64,000 nt of DNA, taken from contig NZ_LS483364.1 of assembly GCF_900475275.1 (NCBI RefSeq), positions 806,001 to 870,000 on the forward strand, in the 5' to 3' direction. Under the pieces are notes generated by a model. It was not told where the DNA came from. It saw only the letters and a program-made list of their open reading frames with translations, and did not search any database. Below are positions 55,660 through 64,000 of this stretch, piece after piece; the first letter of the stretch is position 1; each line of letters begins with the position of its first letter. Source of the DNA: Streptococcus sanguinis. GTDB taxonomy: Bacteria > Bacillota > Bacilli > Lactobacillales > Streptococcaceae. Made by a program: the position numbers and the translations under genes.

Positions 55660-56571
55660 GTGAAGAAATTATTTGGTAAGGTTCGCAACAATCAGTTTTT
55701 AAGAGCATTTTTCCGTTTTTATCGGGCAGCGGATAGTGAGCTGACCAGCGTTGCAGTTGCTTATTATTGGCTGATTTCCGTTTTTCCCTTGCTCTTGATT
55801 GTGGTGAATATTTTGCCCTATTTTCACATTCCGGTGGAGGATTTTCTGACAGCTATCAAGGACATGCTGCCAGAGACTTTGTATGATGTTGTGGCAAAAG
55901 TCATGCGTGAAGTGCTGACCCAGCCCTCGACTGGCCTGCTGAGTTTCTCAGTCTTGTCGGCTCTTTGGACTTTTTCCAAGTCCATGAATTTCCTACAAAT
56001 TGCCTTTAATAAAGCCTATGGGGTAGCTAAGAGCCGAGGGCTGATTTCTCATCGCGTCATGAGTCTCTTTGTGAGTCTAGGTCTGCAGATTCTCTTTGCC
56101 TTGGCCCTCTTTCTGACCATGTTTGGCCATATGTCGCTTGATTTCCTCCGTACTTACTGGAAGCTAGATAACCAGCTTTATCAACACTTGCAGAATTTTA
56201 CGGAGCCATTGATTTACGCCTTACTCTTTGCGGTTTTGGTTATGTTCTATTATTTCCTGCCTAACGTGAAAATCAGCAAGAAACGCTATGTTCTGCCCGG
56301 AAGCGCCTTCGTGCTTCTGACCATTCTGGCTTTGCTGAATATCTTTTCCGTTTACATGGATAATTATTTAAATCACCTGGTTGATGTTCGATTTTTCAGC
56401 TCCATCATTATGGTTGTGATGATGTTTTGGTTTATCATGATTGCTAAAATTTTGATTGTTGGCGCAGTGCTCAATGCCAGTATCCAGAGCTGCTGTGAGT
56501 CAGGGTTTCAAGTTGAAAGCACAGGACGTTTTACTTTCAAGAAGAAAGAGCAGGATGAAGAAGAGGAATGA
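55660..56571 (+). CDS. YihY/BrkB-family membrane protein
   Basis: 303 residues, about six membrane segments; typical early motif ADSELTSVAVAYYWLISVFPLL and the middle LWTFSKSMNFLQIAFNKAYG. Formerly named ribonuclease BN, but that activity belongs to another protein; YihY-type proteins are membrane proteins of uncertain role. The start is GTG at 55660 with GGAG 6 bases upstream; a TTG at 55630 lies inside the terminator and is rejected. The acidic tail (KKKEQDEEEE) is cytoplasmic. Confidence 0.88.
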   Translation: MKKLFGKVRNNQFLRAFFRFYRAADSELTSVAVAYYWLISVFPLLLIVVNILPYFHIPVEDFLTAIKDMLPETLYDVVAKVMREVLTQPSTGLLSFSVLSALWTFSKSMNFLQIAFNKAYGVAKSRGLISHRVMSLFVSLGLQILFALALFLTMFGHMSLDFLRTYWKLDNQLYQHLQNFTEPLIYALLFAVLVMFYYFLPNVKISKKRYVLPGSAFVLLTILALLNIFSVYMDNYLNHLVDVRFFSSIIMVVMMFWFIMIAKILIVGAVLNASIQSCCESGFQVESTGRFTFKKKEQDEEEE

Positions 56572-56603
56572 TGTTGTTTTGGAGTGGAAAAGGATAAATA
56601 AGT

Positions 56604-57614
56604 ATGAAAAGTAAAAAAATAACTAAATGGAAGAGTATTTTGATCACTCTGCTCTTGCTTCTAGGAGCAGCGGTTTATTTCCTTTGGAGCAAGGAAGAGG
56701 CAAAGAAGTTCCAAGAAGAGTATGGGCAGTTTACGTATTATTCTCCTGAATATAAGCCTAAATATGCTTTTCTTGAAAATGGAGAAGCTATAGCTTACTC
56801 TTGGGAAGTAGTTAAATCAAACGATCAACAAAATATAAAGCCAACGAATCTAATAAAAAGTGTTACAGCGGTAAAACATTTTGAAAATGGGGTGTTTATA
56901 AATAGTTATATGAAATTAAAAGAATCCCCTGTCAGCTATAATTCTGAAAATTTCAACCGGAATATTCCTCAAAAAGGGGAATATTGGAAATTAGTAGTTT
57001 ATCAATTAAAGAATCAAGAGTTGGAAAAGAATGAGTTAGATATTTTTAAGATGGTTCGTTCTTATAGTAAAGATTTAATTCCTTCAGAAATAAAGCCATA
57101 TTCGATATTTGTGGATATTGGTACACAGAAGAAGTATGTAAAGATTCTTCTTTATAATAAAATCAGCAAAGAACATAAAAATTATTATGTTGATTTGGAA
57201 AAGGGGAAGATTGTTTCAGTTGATGAAGTGACTATACAAAAGGGATTAGGTCCGAATAATTTTATATACCAAACTTCTTTTTCGGATAGACTTATGAATC
57301 TAGGAGTAAGTATATATTCAAAAGGAATCTATTTCAACGATGTCTATAATGAAAAAAACATGGGAAACACAATTTTAGCAAAAGAACATCCCCAAATATA
57401 CAAAATTATGCAAGGTGAGGATGCTCGTATTGCTTTCTTAAATAAAGAAACCGACGTATCATTAGTAAAAAACGTAACCGAACTCTTCTTTCCGCCTGGA
57501 ACGAATGTATTTGAGAGCGTGACTATACCAGCTAAATATTCAGTAGATGGGCAGGAACATGTCATTAATTCAGCGGAAGAATTACAAAAATACTATAAGG
57601 AGGAAGAAAACTAG
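56604..57614 (+). CDS. Unrecognised membrane-anchored extracellular protein
   Basis: 336 residues: basic start, one membrane helix (about 9-28), then a long hydrophilic region without further helices and without a lipobox. It is clearly more AT-rich than its neighbours (many ATA, AAA, TAT codons), which suggests recent acquisition. Segments such as GEYWKLVVYQLKNQELEKNE and YSIFVDIGTQKKYVKILLYN look like beta-rich domain parts. It is AT-rich from the start codon to the stop at 57614. I recognise no family. It may be an exposed or immunity-type protein, but that is a guess. Confidence 0.7.
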   Translation: MKSKKITKWKSILITLLLLLGAAVYFLWSKEEAKKFQEEYGQFTYYSPEYKPKYAFLENGEAIAYSWEVVKSNDQQNIKPTNLIKSVTAVKHFENGVFINSYMKLKESPVSYNSENFNRNIPQKGEYWKLVVYQLKNQELEKNELDIFKMVRSYSKDLIPSEIKPYSIFVDIGTQKKYVKILLYNKISKEHKNYYVDLEKGKIVSVDEVTIQKGLGPNNFIYQTSFSDRLMNLGVSIYSKGIYFNDVYNEKNMGNTILAKEHPQIYKIMQGEDARIAFLNKETDVSLVKNVTELFFPPGTNVFESVTIPAKYSVDGQEHVINSAEELQKYYKEEEN

Positions 57615-57668
57615 AGAGGATATTTTTGCCAAATTTACAGAGGATTTTCCTCTTTTTCTTTTTAGTTA

Positions 57669-57702
57669 ATTTTATTGCATTTGCAATAAAATGTGTTATA
57701 AT
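57669..57702 (+). promoter_or_regulatory. marR promoter with perfect palindromic operator
   Basis: ATTTTATTGCA (57669-57679), 2 bases, TGCAATAAAAT (57682-57692): a perfect 24-base palindrome. It covers the -35 TTGCAT (57675-57680), which is 16 bases from TATAAT (57697-57702). Most likely the autoregulatory site of the MarR protein encoded next. Confidence 0.8.
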
Positions 57703-57731
57703 AGAGTCAAATAAAAATTAAAGGAGGGGAC

Positions 57732-58181
57732 ATGTCAGTATTGCGGGAAATTGGGATTATCGCCCGAGCTTTGGATTCCATTGCTAATATTGAGTTCCGC
57801 GACATAGAGCTGGCGCGGGGGCAATATCTTTATCTGGTACGAATCGCGGAGAATCCGGGGATTATCCAAGAGGAGCTGTCGGAGCTGCTCAAGGTGGATC
57901 GCTCAACGGTTGCCCGTTCTGTCAAGAAGCTTGAGGCCAAGGGCTTGGTGCAGCAGAAGGCAGCCAAGGACAACAAGAAGAACAAGGAATGGTTTGTGAC
58001 GGAAAAAGGGGAAACACTTTATCCTTTTATCCTATCGGAGAATGACTATTCTGAAGAGACCTCCCTGCAGGGCTTTTCTCAGGCGGAAGTTCAAGCTTTG
58101 GAGAAAATGCTGGTTCGAGTGCGTGAAAACATCACAGGTGACTGGGAAGCAGTCAAAAAAGGACAAAAAAGAAACTATTAA
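57732..58181 (+). CDS. MarR-family transcription regulator
   Basis: 149 residues. The winged helix-turn-helix is clear: IIQEELSELLKVDRSTVARSVKKLEAKGLVQQ (about residues 41-72 read in two parts), then the wing with KKNKEWFVTEKGE. The C-terminal helix for dimerisation follows. AAGGAGG precedes the ATG. The perfect palindrome at its own promoter implies a repressor acting on this operon. The next gene, 17 bases on, encodes a B3/4-domain protein. The ligand is unknown. Confidence 0.92.
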   Translation: MSVLREIGIIARALDSIANIEFRDIELARGQYLYLVRIAENPGIIQEELSELLKVDRSTVARSVKKLEAKGLVQQKAAKDNKKNKEWFVTEKGETLYPFILSENDYSEETSLQGFSQAEVQALEKMLVRVRENITGDWEAVKKGQKRNY

Positions 58182-58198
58182 GATTGAAGAGGTGCATC

Positions 58199-58906
58199 AT
58201 GAAAGTTACAGTTGAAAATGAATTTTGGCAAGCATTCCCGGAAGCTCAGATTAGTATTTTAGTGGTCAAGGTGCTTGATAATAGTGTGGATGAAAGTAAG
58301 GATCCTTATTTCAAATCCTTGCTGGATAAGGGAGCGAAGCGAGCTGAGGACTTTATCCCAGACGAGAACTTCACTCAGAATGAAGTCATTCAGGAGTGGC
58401 GGCAGGCCTTCAGTCAATTCAAGACCAAGAAAGGAGCACGATCCTCTATTGAAGCTCTGCTCAAGCGGGTCAGTCAGGGGCGTGAATTTCATCCAATCAA
58501 TCCTTTGGTTGATATCTATAACAGTGTCTCGCTGTCTTATGCGGTTCCATGTGGCGGTGAGGATTTGGATAAGATTGTCGGAGGTCTTTATTTAGGTAAA
58601 GCCAAGGGTGGGGAATCCTTTTTCCCGCTGGGTGCTGAGAGTGACGCACCGGCACTGCCAGAAGAAATCATCTACTATGATGAAGAAGGGGCTGTCTGCC
58701 GTTGCCTTAACTGGCGAGAAGCCCAGCGAACTATGCTGACGGAAGAGACCAAGGATGCCATCCTGGTCATTGAGGCCATCAATGAAGAGCAAGTAGCGCG
58801 TGCCCAAGCAGCTATGACAGAACTCCATACTCTGATTGAGGACTATTTTGGTGTTAAGGGTGAAATCACTCATCTGACGCTTGACAATCCAAGCTTGGAA
58901 ATCTGA
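58199..58906 (+). CDS. B3/4-domain (PheRS beta editing-like) protein
   Basis: 235 residues. The sequence has the free-standing B3/4 pattern of the phenylalanyl-tRNA synthetase editing domain: RQAFSQFKTKKGARSSIEALLKR, PLVDIYNSVSLSYAVPCGGED and the beta-strand region EEIIYYDEEGAVCRCLNWR. Stand-alone versions may edit mis-charged tRNA or act on amino-acid derivatives; function is not proven. GAGGTG precedes the ATG at 58199; a TTG at 58184 is rejected. It is co-transcribed with the MarR gene, suggesting induction by a small molecule, possibly an unusual amino acid. Confidence 0.85.
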   Translation: MKVTVENEFWQAFPEAQISILVVKVLDNSVDESKDPYFKSLLDKGAKRAEDFIPDENFTQNEVIQEWRQAFSQFKTKKGARSSIEALLKRVSQGREFHPINPLVDIYNSVSLSYAVPCGGEDLDKIVGGLYLGKAKGGESFFPLGAESDAPALPEEIIYYDEEGAVCRCLNWREAQRTMLTEETKDAILVIEAINEEQVARAQAAMTELHTLIEDYFGVKGEITHLTLDNPSLEI

Positions 58907-58914
58907 GAATAAAA

Positions 58915-58956
58915 AAATCTGGATCAGATTTATCTGGTCCAGATTTGATATTTTAA
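58915..58956. terminator. Bidirectional terminator between the B3/4 gene and gtrA
   Basis: AAATCTGGATCAGA (58915-58928) pairs with TCTGGTCCAGATTT (58933-58946) with one wobble; A-run on the left serves the leftward gene. Confidence 0.85.
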
Positions 58957-58976
58957 GGTTGAAGTATCATAGTCAA

Positions 58977-59417
58977 TTAGTTTTTCTTGTTTTTAAAGAC
59001 AAAAATCTTACTAAAGACATAGTTGAGAACGATGATCAGTACTTGAGCAATGAAAGTTTCGATGGTATTGACCATTTTGATATTGTTATTGACAAACCGG
59101 CCTATGATCTGTGGGAAACTAGTGACAAAAATAAAGGTTAGCAGTAAATTTAAGCCCATAGTAGCCAAACGTGCAGTGAAAAATTTGATAAGTCTAGAAG
59201 GCCAGCCACTCCTTGCTTGCTTGAAAACGATAGTATCGTTGGTTACAAAGGCAAAGAGAATACCAAGAATATCACCTATTATTGTAGCCAGTAGTTCGTT
59301 TCCCGTCAATTCATAGCAGAGCATCCTACTGACAACGGATACGACAGTTGTTGCCACACCAAAGAAAAGATAGGACAGAACCTCATTGTCAAAGAATTTT
59401 TTGATTAAAGTTTTCAT
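58977..59417 (-). CDS. GtrA-family membrane protein
   Basis: 146 residues, four membrane segments (about 16-36, 42-62, 80-100, 122-140). The GtrA entry (SYLFFGVATTVVSVVSRM) and the late NYVFSKIFVFK fit the family. GtrA proteins are thought to flip undecaprenyl-P-sugars; this orphan gene could serve the lipid-linked sugar of the polysaccharide locus. No Shine-Dalgarno is present, and an extended -10 (TGATAGACT) ends 7 bases before the ATG, so a leaderless mRNA is possible. Confidence 0.88.
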   Translation of the reverse strand: MKTLIKKFFDNEVLSYLFFGVATTVVSVVSRMLCYELTGNELLATIIGDILGILFAFVTNDTIVFKQARSGWPSRLIKFFTARLATMGLNLLLTFIFVTSFPQIIGRFVNNNIKMVNTIETFIAQVLIIVLNYVFSKIFVFKNKKN

Positions 59418-59423
59418 AAAGAT

Positions 59424-59432
59424 AGTCTATCA
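59424..59432 (-). promoter_or_regulatory. Possible extended -10 of gtrA
   Basis: TGATAGACT on the minus strand, 7 bases before the ATG. The hexamer matches TATAAT at four positions, so this is moderate evidence only; TATGAT three bases further upstream is an alternative. Confidence 0.4.
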
Positions 59433-59447
59433 TATTTCTGGGATTTA

Positions 59448-59456
59448 TGCTATACT
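59448..59456 (+). promoter_or_regulatory. Extended -10 promoter of queT
   Basis: TGCTATACT, predicted transcript start near 59463, at the 5' edge of the riboswitch. Confidence 0.6.
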
Positions 59457-59460
59457 AGTT

Positions 59461-59575
59461 GGGTTGCCAAATCTGTGGGGGAATCATCTAATGATGCTCC
59501 TCTCATGCGACGCAACCCTTGGCGCTTAGCTTCTTTCGCCAAGCATATTACACGCGGTAAAGCCGCTAAAGGAGA
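59461..59575 (+). promoter_or_regulatory. preQ1-II riboswitch
   Basis: The 3' part (59518-59574) matches the streptococcal preQ1-II aptamer: stem CTTGGCG...CGCCAAG with loop CTTAGCTTCTTT, then GCATATTACACGCGG, a pairing CGCGG/CCGC-type pseudoknot region, and AAAGGAG, the ribosome site included in the fold. An outer stem GGGTTG/CAACCC (59461-59466/59513-59518) lies upstream. Such RNAs control queT translation by the queuosine precursor preQ1 in Streptococcaceae. Confidence 0.92.
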
Positions 59576-59579
59576 AAAC

Positions 59580-60095
59580 ATGAAACAAGAAAAACTGAGA
59601 GTTCGTGATTTGGCTCAGATTGCCATTGTCGCTGCCATTTATGTAGCCCTTACGATTACGCCCCCTTTAAGTGCTATAAGCTATGGTGCTTACCAGTTCA
59701 GAATTTCTGAAATGATGAACTTTATGGCTTTTTATAATCGGAAATATATCATGGGTGTGACTATTGGCTGTATGATTGCCAATCTATATAGTTTTGGAAT
59801 CGTTGATGTCTTTGTTGGCGGTGGGTCCACCTTGGTCTTCCTGTCACTGGGTGTCTACCTTTTTGGTCGCTATAAGAATCAATATCTGATTAAAGGCTTG
59901 ATTCGTTTGGATCATTTCTATTTTGCAGTATTCTTTTCTATCTCAATGGTGACCATTGCTGCAGAATTACACTTCTTGCAAGGCCTGCCATTCTTCCTGA
60001 CTTGGTTTACAACGGCCATTGGAGAATTTGCTTCCTTGATTGCTGGAGCTATTATTATTAACCAGATTGCGAAAAGTATTGATTTGACAAAATAA
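59580..60095 (+). CDS. queT: QueT queuosine-precursor ECF transporter component
   Basis: 171 residues, about five membrane segments, COG4708/QueT family. It is the S-component for uptake of a queuosine precursor, working with the ECF module encoded elsewhere. N-terminal IAIVAAIYVALTITPPLSAI and the motif YGAYQFRISEMMNFMAFYN are typical. The start at 59580 follows AGGAG in the riboswitch; an open extension to 59475 is riboswitch RNA, not coding. Confidence 0.95.
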   Translation: MKQEKLRVRDLAQIAIVAAIYVALTITPPLSAISYGAYQFRISEMMNFMAFYNRKYIMGVTIGCMIANLYSFGIVDVFVGGGSTLVFLSLGVYLFGRYKNQYLIKGLIRLDHFYFAVFFSISMVTIAAELHFLQGLPFFLTWFTTAIGEFASLIAGAIIINQIAKSIDLTK

Positions 60096-60103
60096 GACAG
60101 CAG

Positions 60104-60127
60104 AGAGCGGAATTTCCGCTCTTTTTG
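60104..60127 (+). terminator. Terminator of queT
   Basis: AGAGCGGAA (60104-60112) pairs perfectly with TTCCGCTCT (60114-60122) around a tiny loop, then TTTT. Confidence 0.85.
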
Positions 60128-60185
60128 TATCCCTTTCTTTTTTAGGAAGAATTCGGAACAAATAGAGGAAGATTTTGTGTATTTG

Positions 60186-62159
<1,974 letters not shown>

Positions 62160-62168
62160 GGCTGAAGT

Positions 62169-63119
62169 ATGAAGGATAAGATTAAACGAGCACGATTGAT
62201 TTATAACCCGACTTCGGGACAGGAAATTATTAAGAAAAATATAGCAGAAGTTTTGGATGTTTTGGAGGATGTGGGCTATGAAACCAGCGCCTATCAAACC
62301 ACTCCAGCGCCTCTTTCTGCTCAAAAAGAAGCTGAAAGAGCAGCAAAAGCAGGATTTGATTTGATTATTGCGGCAGGCGGCGACGGTACCATCAATGAGG
62401 TAGTTAATGGCGTAGCGAATCTGGATGAACGGCCTAAATTGGCCTTTATTCCAACTGGCACAACCAACGATTATGCGCGTGCTCTCAAGATTCCCATGGG
62501 AGACCCAGTAGCGGCGGCCCGCATTATCGAAAAGAACCAGACCATTAAGATGGATATTGGCCGGGCCTATGGTAACAAGTATTTTATAAATATTGCGGCA
62601 GCTGGAACCCTAACGGAGCTGACTTATAGCGTACCTAGCGAGGTCAAATCCCGCCTAGGCTACTTTGCCTATGTCGCAGAAGGAGCAAAAAAGCTCCCTC
62701 GCTCTAAGTTCCGCAAGGTCCGTATCAAGCACGACCACGGTGTCTTTGAAGGGAAGATTTCGCTGATGTTTGCGGCTCTGACCAACTCCATTGGTGGTTT
62801 TGAAAAGTTAGCGCCAGACACTAAATTAGACGATGGAAATTTTACCTTGATTTTGGTCAAGACAGCCAATCTCTTTGACATGCTGAGTCTGATGATGCAG
62901 GCTATCAATGGCGGTCAGCACGTTGGCGATATCAATGTAGAATACCTCAAAACAAGCAAGCTGCAGCTGGAAGTTTTAGATAAAAAAGGTCCATTTATGC
63001 TAAATTTGGATGGAGAATACGGCGGCGATACGCCTGTTGAACTGGAAGTGCTGCACGGTCATTTGGAATTTTTTGCCAATATTGATGAAATAAGTCAGAC
63101 AGCCCTTTCAATAGAATAA
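62169..63119 (+). CDS. Diacylglycerol kinase-family lipid kinase (DgkB-like)
   Basis: 316 residues. DAGK catalytic start ARLIYNPTSGQE (about 8-19), nucleotide loop IIAAGGDGTINEVVNG (about 66-81), and PTGTTNDYARAL. It phosphorylates diacylglycerol to phosphatidate, recycling the lipid released when glycerol phosphate is taken from phosphatidylglycerol for lipoteichoic acid or for GacH-like reactions. It begins 9 bases after ligA, so co-transcription is likely. The ribosome site is GAGG. Confidence 0.93.
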   Translation: MKDKIKRARLIYNPTSGQEIIKKNIAEVLDVLEDVGYETSAYQTTPAPLSAQKEAERAAKAGFDLIIAAGGDGTINEVVNGVANLDERPKLAFIPTGTTNDYARALKIPMGDPVAAARIIEKNQTIKMDIGRAYGNKYFINIAAAGTLTELTYSVPSEVKSRLGYFAYVAEGAKKLPRSKFRKVRIKHDHGVFEGKISLMFAALTNSIGGFEKLAPDTKLDDGNFTLILVKTANLFDMLSLMMQAINGGQHVGDINVEYLKTSKLQLEVLDKKGPFMLNLDGEYGGDTPVELEVLHGHLEFFANIDEISQTALSIE

Positions 63120-63142
63120 TTTTAGATAAGAGATGAAAGAAC

Positions 63143-64000
63143 ATGCTAGACTATAAAGTCTTAGTCCATTATCACAATCCGACTGGAGATTATTTCTCCT
63201 ATGATATGTGGCAGTGGCAAATAAACCAATGGGGACAGGAAGCATCCTTTTCCAAACTTGATTATTTTGGTATTCAGGGGGAATTATCATTTCAAACCTG
63301 GGAGCCCTTAGATCATGCTCATGTGATAATCAAACGTTCAGACTGGTCTAGCCAGTCCTATGACTATCATATTGATTTGTTACCGCCTCATCTGCTAACG
63401 GAAATTTGGCTGATTGAGGGAGATACGCAGGTTTACTATTCCCTGCAGGCTGCAACGACGAGTCACCAGTATTCACGTCGGCGTCCGCATAACTTTGATG
63501 TGGCCCTGAGAACAGACTACTTTGATGAATGTTGGGGCTATCAAGGCTGGTTGGGACACCGTCAGATGGACGGCGCACATATTTTCAGAGTTTGGGCACC
63601 GACAGCTAGGAAGGTAGAGTTGGTAGTCTATGAATCGGCTGCCAATCGAGCTCCTGTTTATAAAATCTTCCCAATGCAAAAGGGTGACCGATATTCTCAC
63701 GACCATAAGGAAAATACCATCGGTGTCTGGTCAGCTGAAATAGCAGAAGACTTGACCGGCAAGACCTATCACTATCATGTTAGCTTTGAATACCGCAATT
63801 TCTATACTCGCGATCCCTATACTGTTGCGACCAGTCCAGATGGCAAGCGCTCAGCGATTCTTGGAGCAGATGAGACAGAAGTAGCCGGTTTTCAGGTCCG
63901 GCAAGGCAAAGAAGCCGTATGGCGTTTGGACAATCCAAATCAAGCAGTGATTTATGAGATGCACATTCGGGATTTGACCAAGTCGGAAACTTCTGGCGTG
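63143..64000 (+). CDS. pulA: Pullulanase, type I (partial, N-terminal part)
   Basis: 286 codons are seen; the gene runs off the window. No signal peptide, so it is the intracellular form. The N-terminal region (1-about 110) is a beta-rich carbohydrate-binding-like domain (NPTGDYFSYDMWQWQINQWG). A CBM48-like part follows (HIFRVWAPTARKVELVVY), then YHYHVSFEYRNFYTRDPY and the start of the GH13 barrel at AVIYEMHIRDLTKSE. It removes alpha-1,6 branches of glycogen or maltodextrins. The order ligA-lipid kinase-pulA points to the streptococcal glycogen region beyond the edge. Confidence 0.9.
   Translation, partial: MLDYKVLVHYHNPTGDYFSYDMWQWQINQWGQEASFSKLDYFGIQGELSFQTWEPLDHAHVIIKRSDWSSQSYDYHIDLLPPHLLTEIWLIEGDTQVYYSLQAATTSHQYSRRRPHNFDVALRTDYFDECWGYQGWLGHRQMDGAHIFRVWAPTARKVELVVYESAANRAPVYKIFPMQKGDRYSHDHKENTIGVWSAEIAEDLTGKTYHYHVSFEYRNFYTRDPYTVATSPDGKRSAILGADETEVAGFQVRQGKEAVWRLDNPNQAVIYEMHIRDLTKSETSGV

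Overview
The window reads as chromosomal DNA of a Streptococcus of the mitis/sanguinis type. Reasons: intact HprK/Lgt, SpxR, an SMK-type SAM riboswitch before metK, a preQ1-II riboswitch before queT, a PC4-like protein behind a competence (cin) box, and a rhamnose-polysaccharide (rgp/gac/scc type) cluster. Extended -10 promoters (TGnTATAAT) are very common. No rRNA, tRNA, insertion sequence, prophage or CRISPR array was seen. S. sanguinis or a close relative is the best guess, from memory of gene content only.

Layout. 1-8.3 kb: end of a SprT-like gene, PspC protein, two paralogous membrane proteins, a NUDIX gene broken by an in-frame TGA, the hprK-lgt-DUF948-YtxH operon, and two U32-family genes that resemble the tRNA-hydroxylation pair TrhP1/TrhP2. 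8.3-16.4 kb: PC4-like ssDNA-binding protein, a tandem pair of bioY genes with duplicated promoter/operator, a cyclase-family enzyme, glutathione reductase, and a MacAB-like efflux operon. 16.4-27.5 kb: lysS, a leftward group (GH25 lysozyme-like, DUF368, YbaK, phosphatase), glutathione peroxidase, ftsW, ppc and tuf.

27.8-46 kb is a large surface-polysaccharide locus in two transcription units. The left unit holds a flippase, a GT8, a GacI/GacJ-like pair, a GT2, a 993-residue three-module glycosyltransferase, a DUF2142 membrane protein and a GT4. These look suited to making and attaching side-chain sugars. The right unit is the conserved core: GacB/RgpA, RgpB, the RgpC-RgpD ABC exporter, RgpF and a GacH/SccH-like glycerol-phosphate transferase.

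46-64 kb is housekeeping: EbsA-like protein, ferredoxin, cmk, infC-rpmI-rplT with a leader attenuator and an AUA start codon, dCMP deaminase, metK, murA, spxR, map, a YihY protein, an unrecognised membrane-anchored protein, a MarR regulator with a perfect palindromic operator plus a B3/4-domain protein, GtrA, queT, ligA, a lipid kinase and the start of a pullulanase.

The most notable signals beyond ordinary annotation are: a set of genes (U32, ferredoxin, ligA, gtrA) whose -10 box ends exactly 7 bases before the start codon with no Shine-Dalgarno, so leaderless mRNAs are predicted; the GT2-RgpF-GT4 fusion; the bioY duplication; and the broken NUDIX gene. All family names come from recognition of sequence by eye, and no database search was run.
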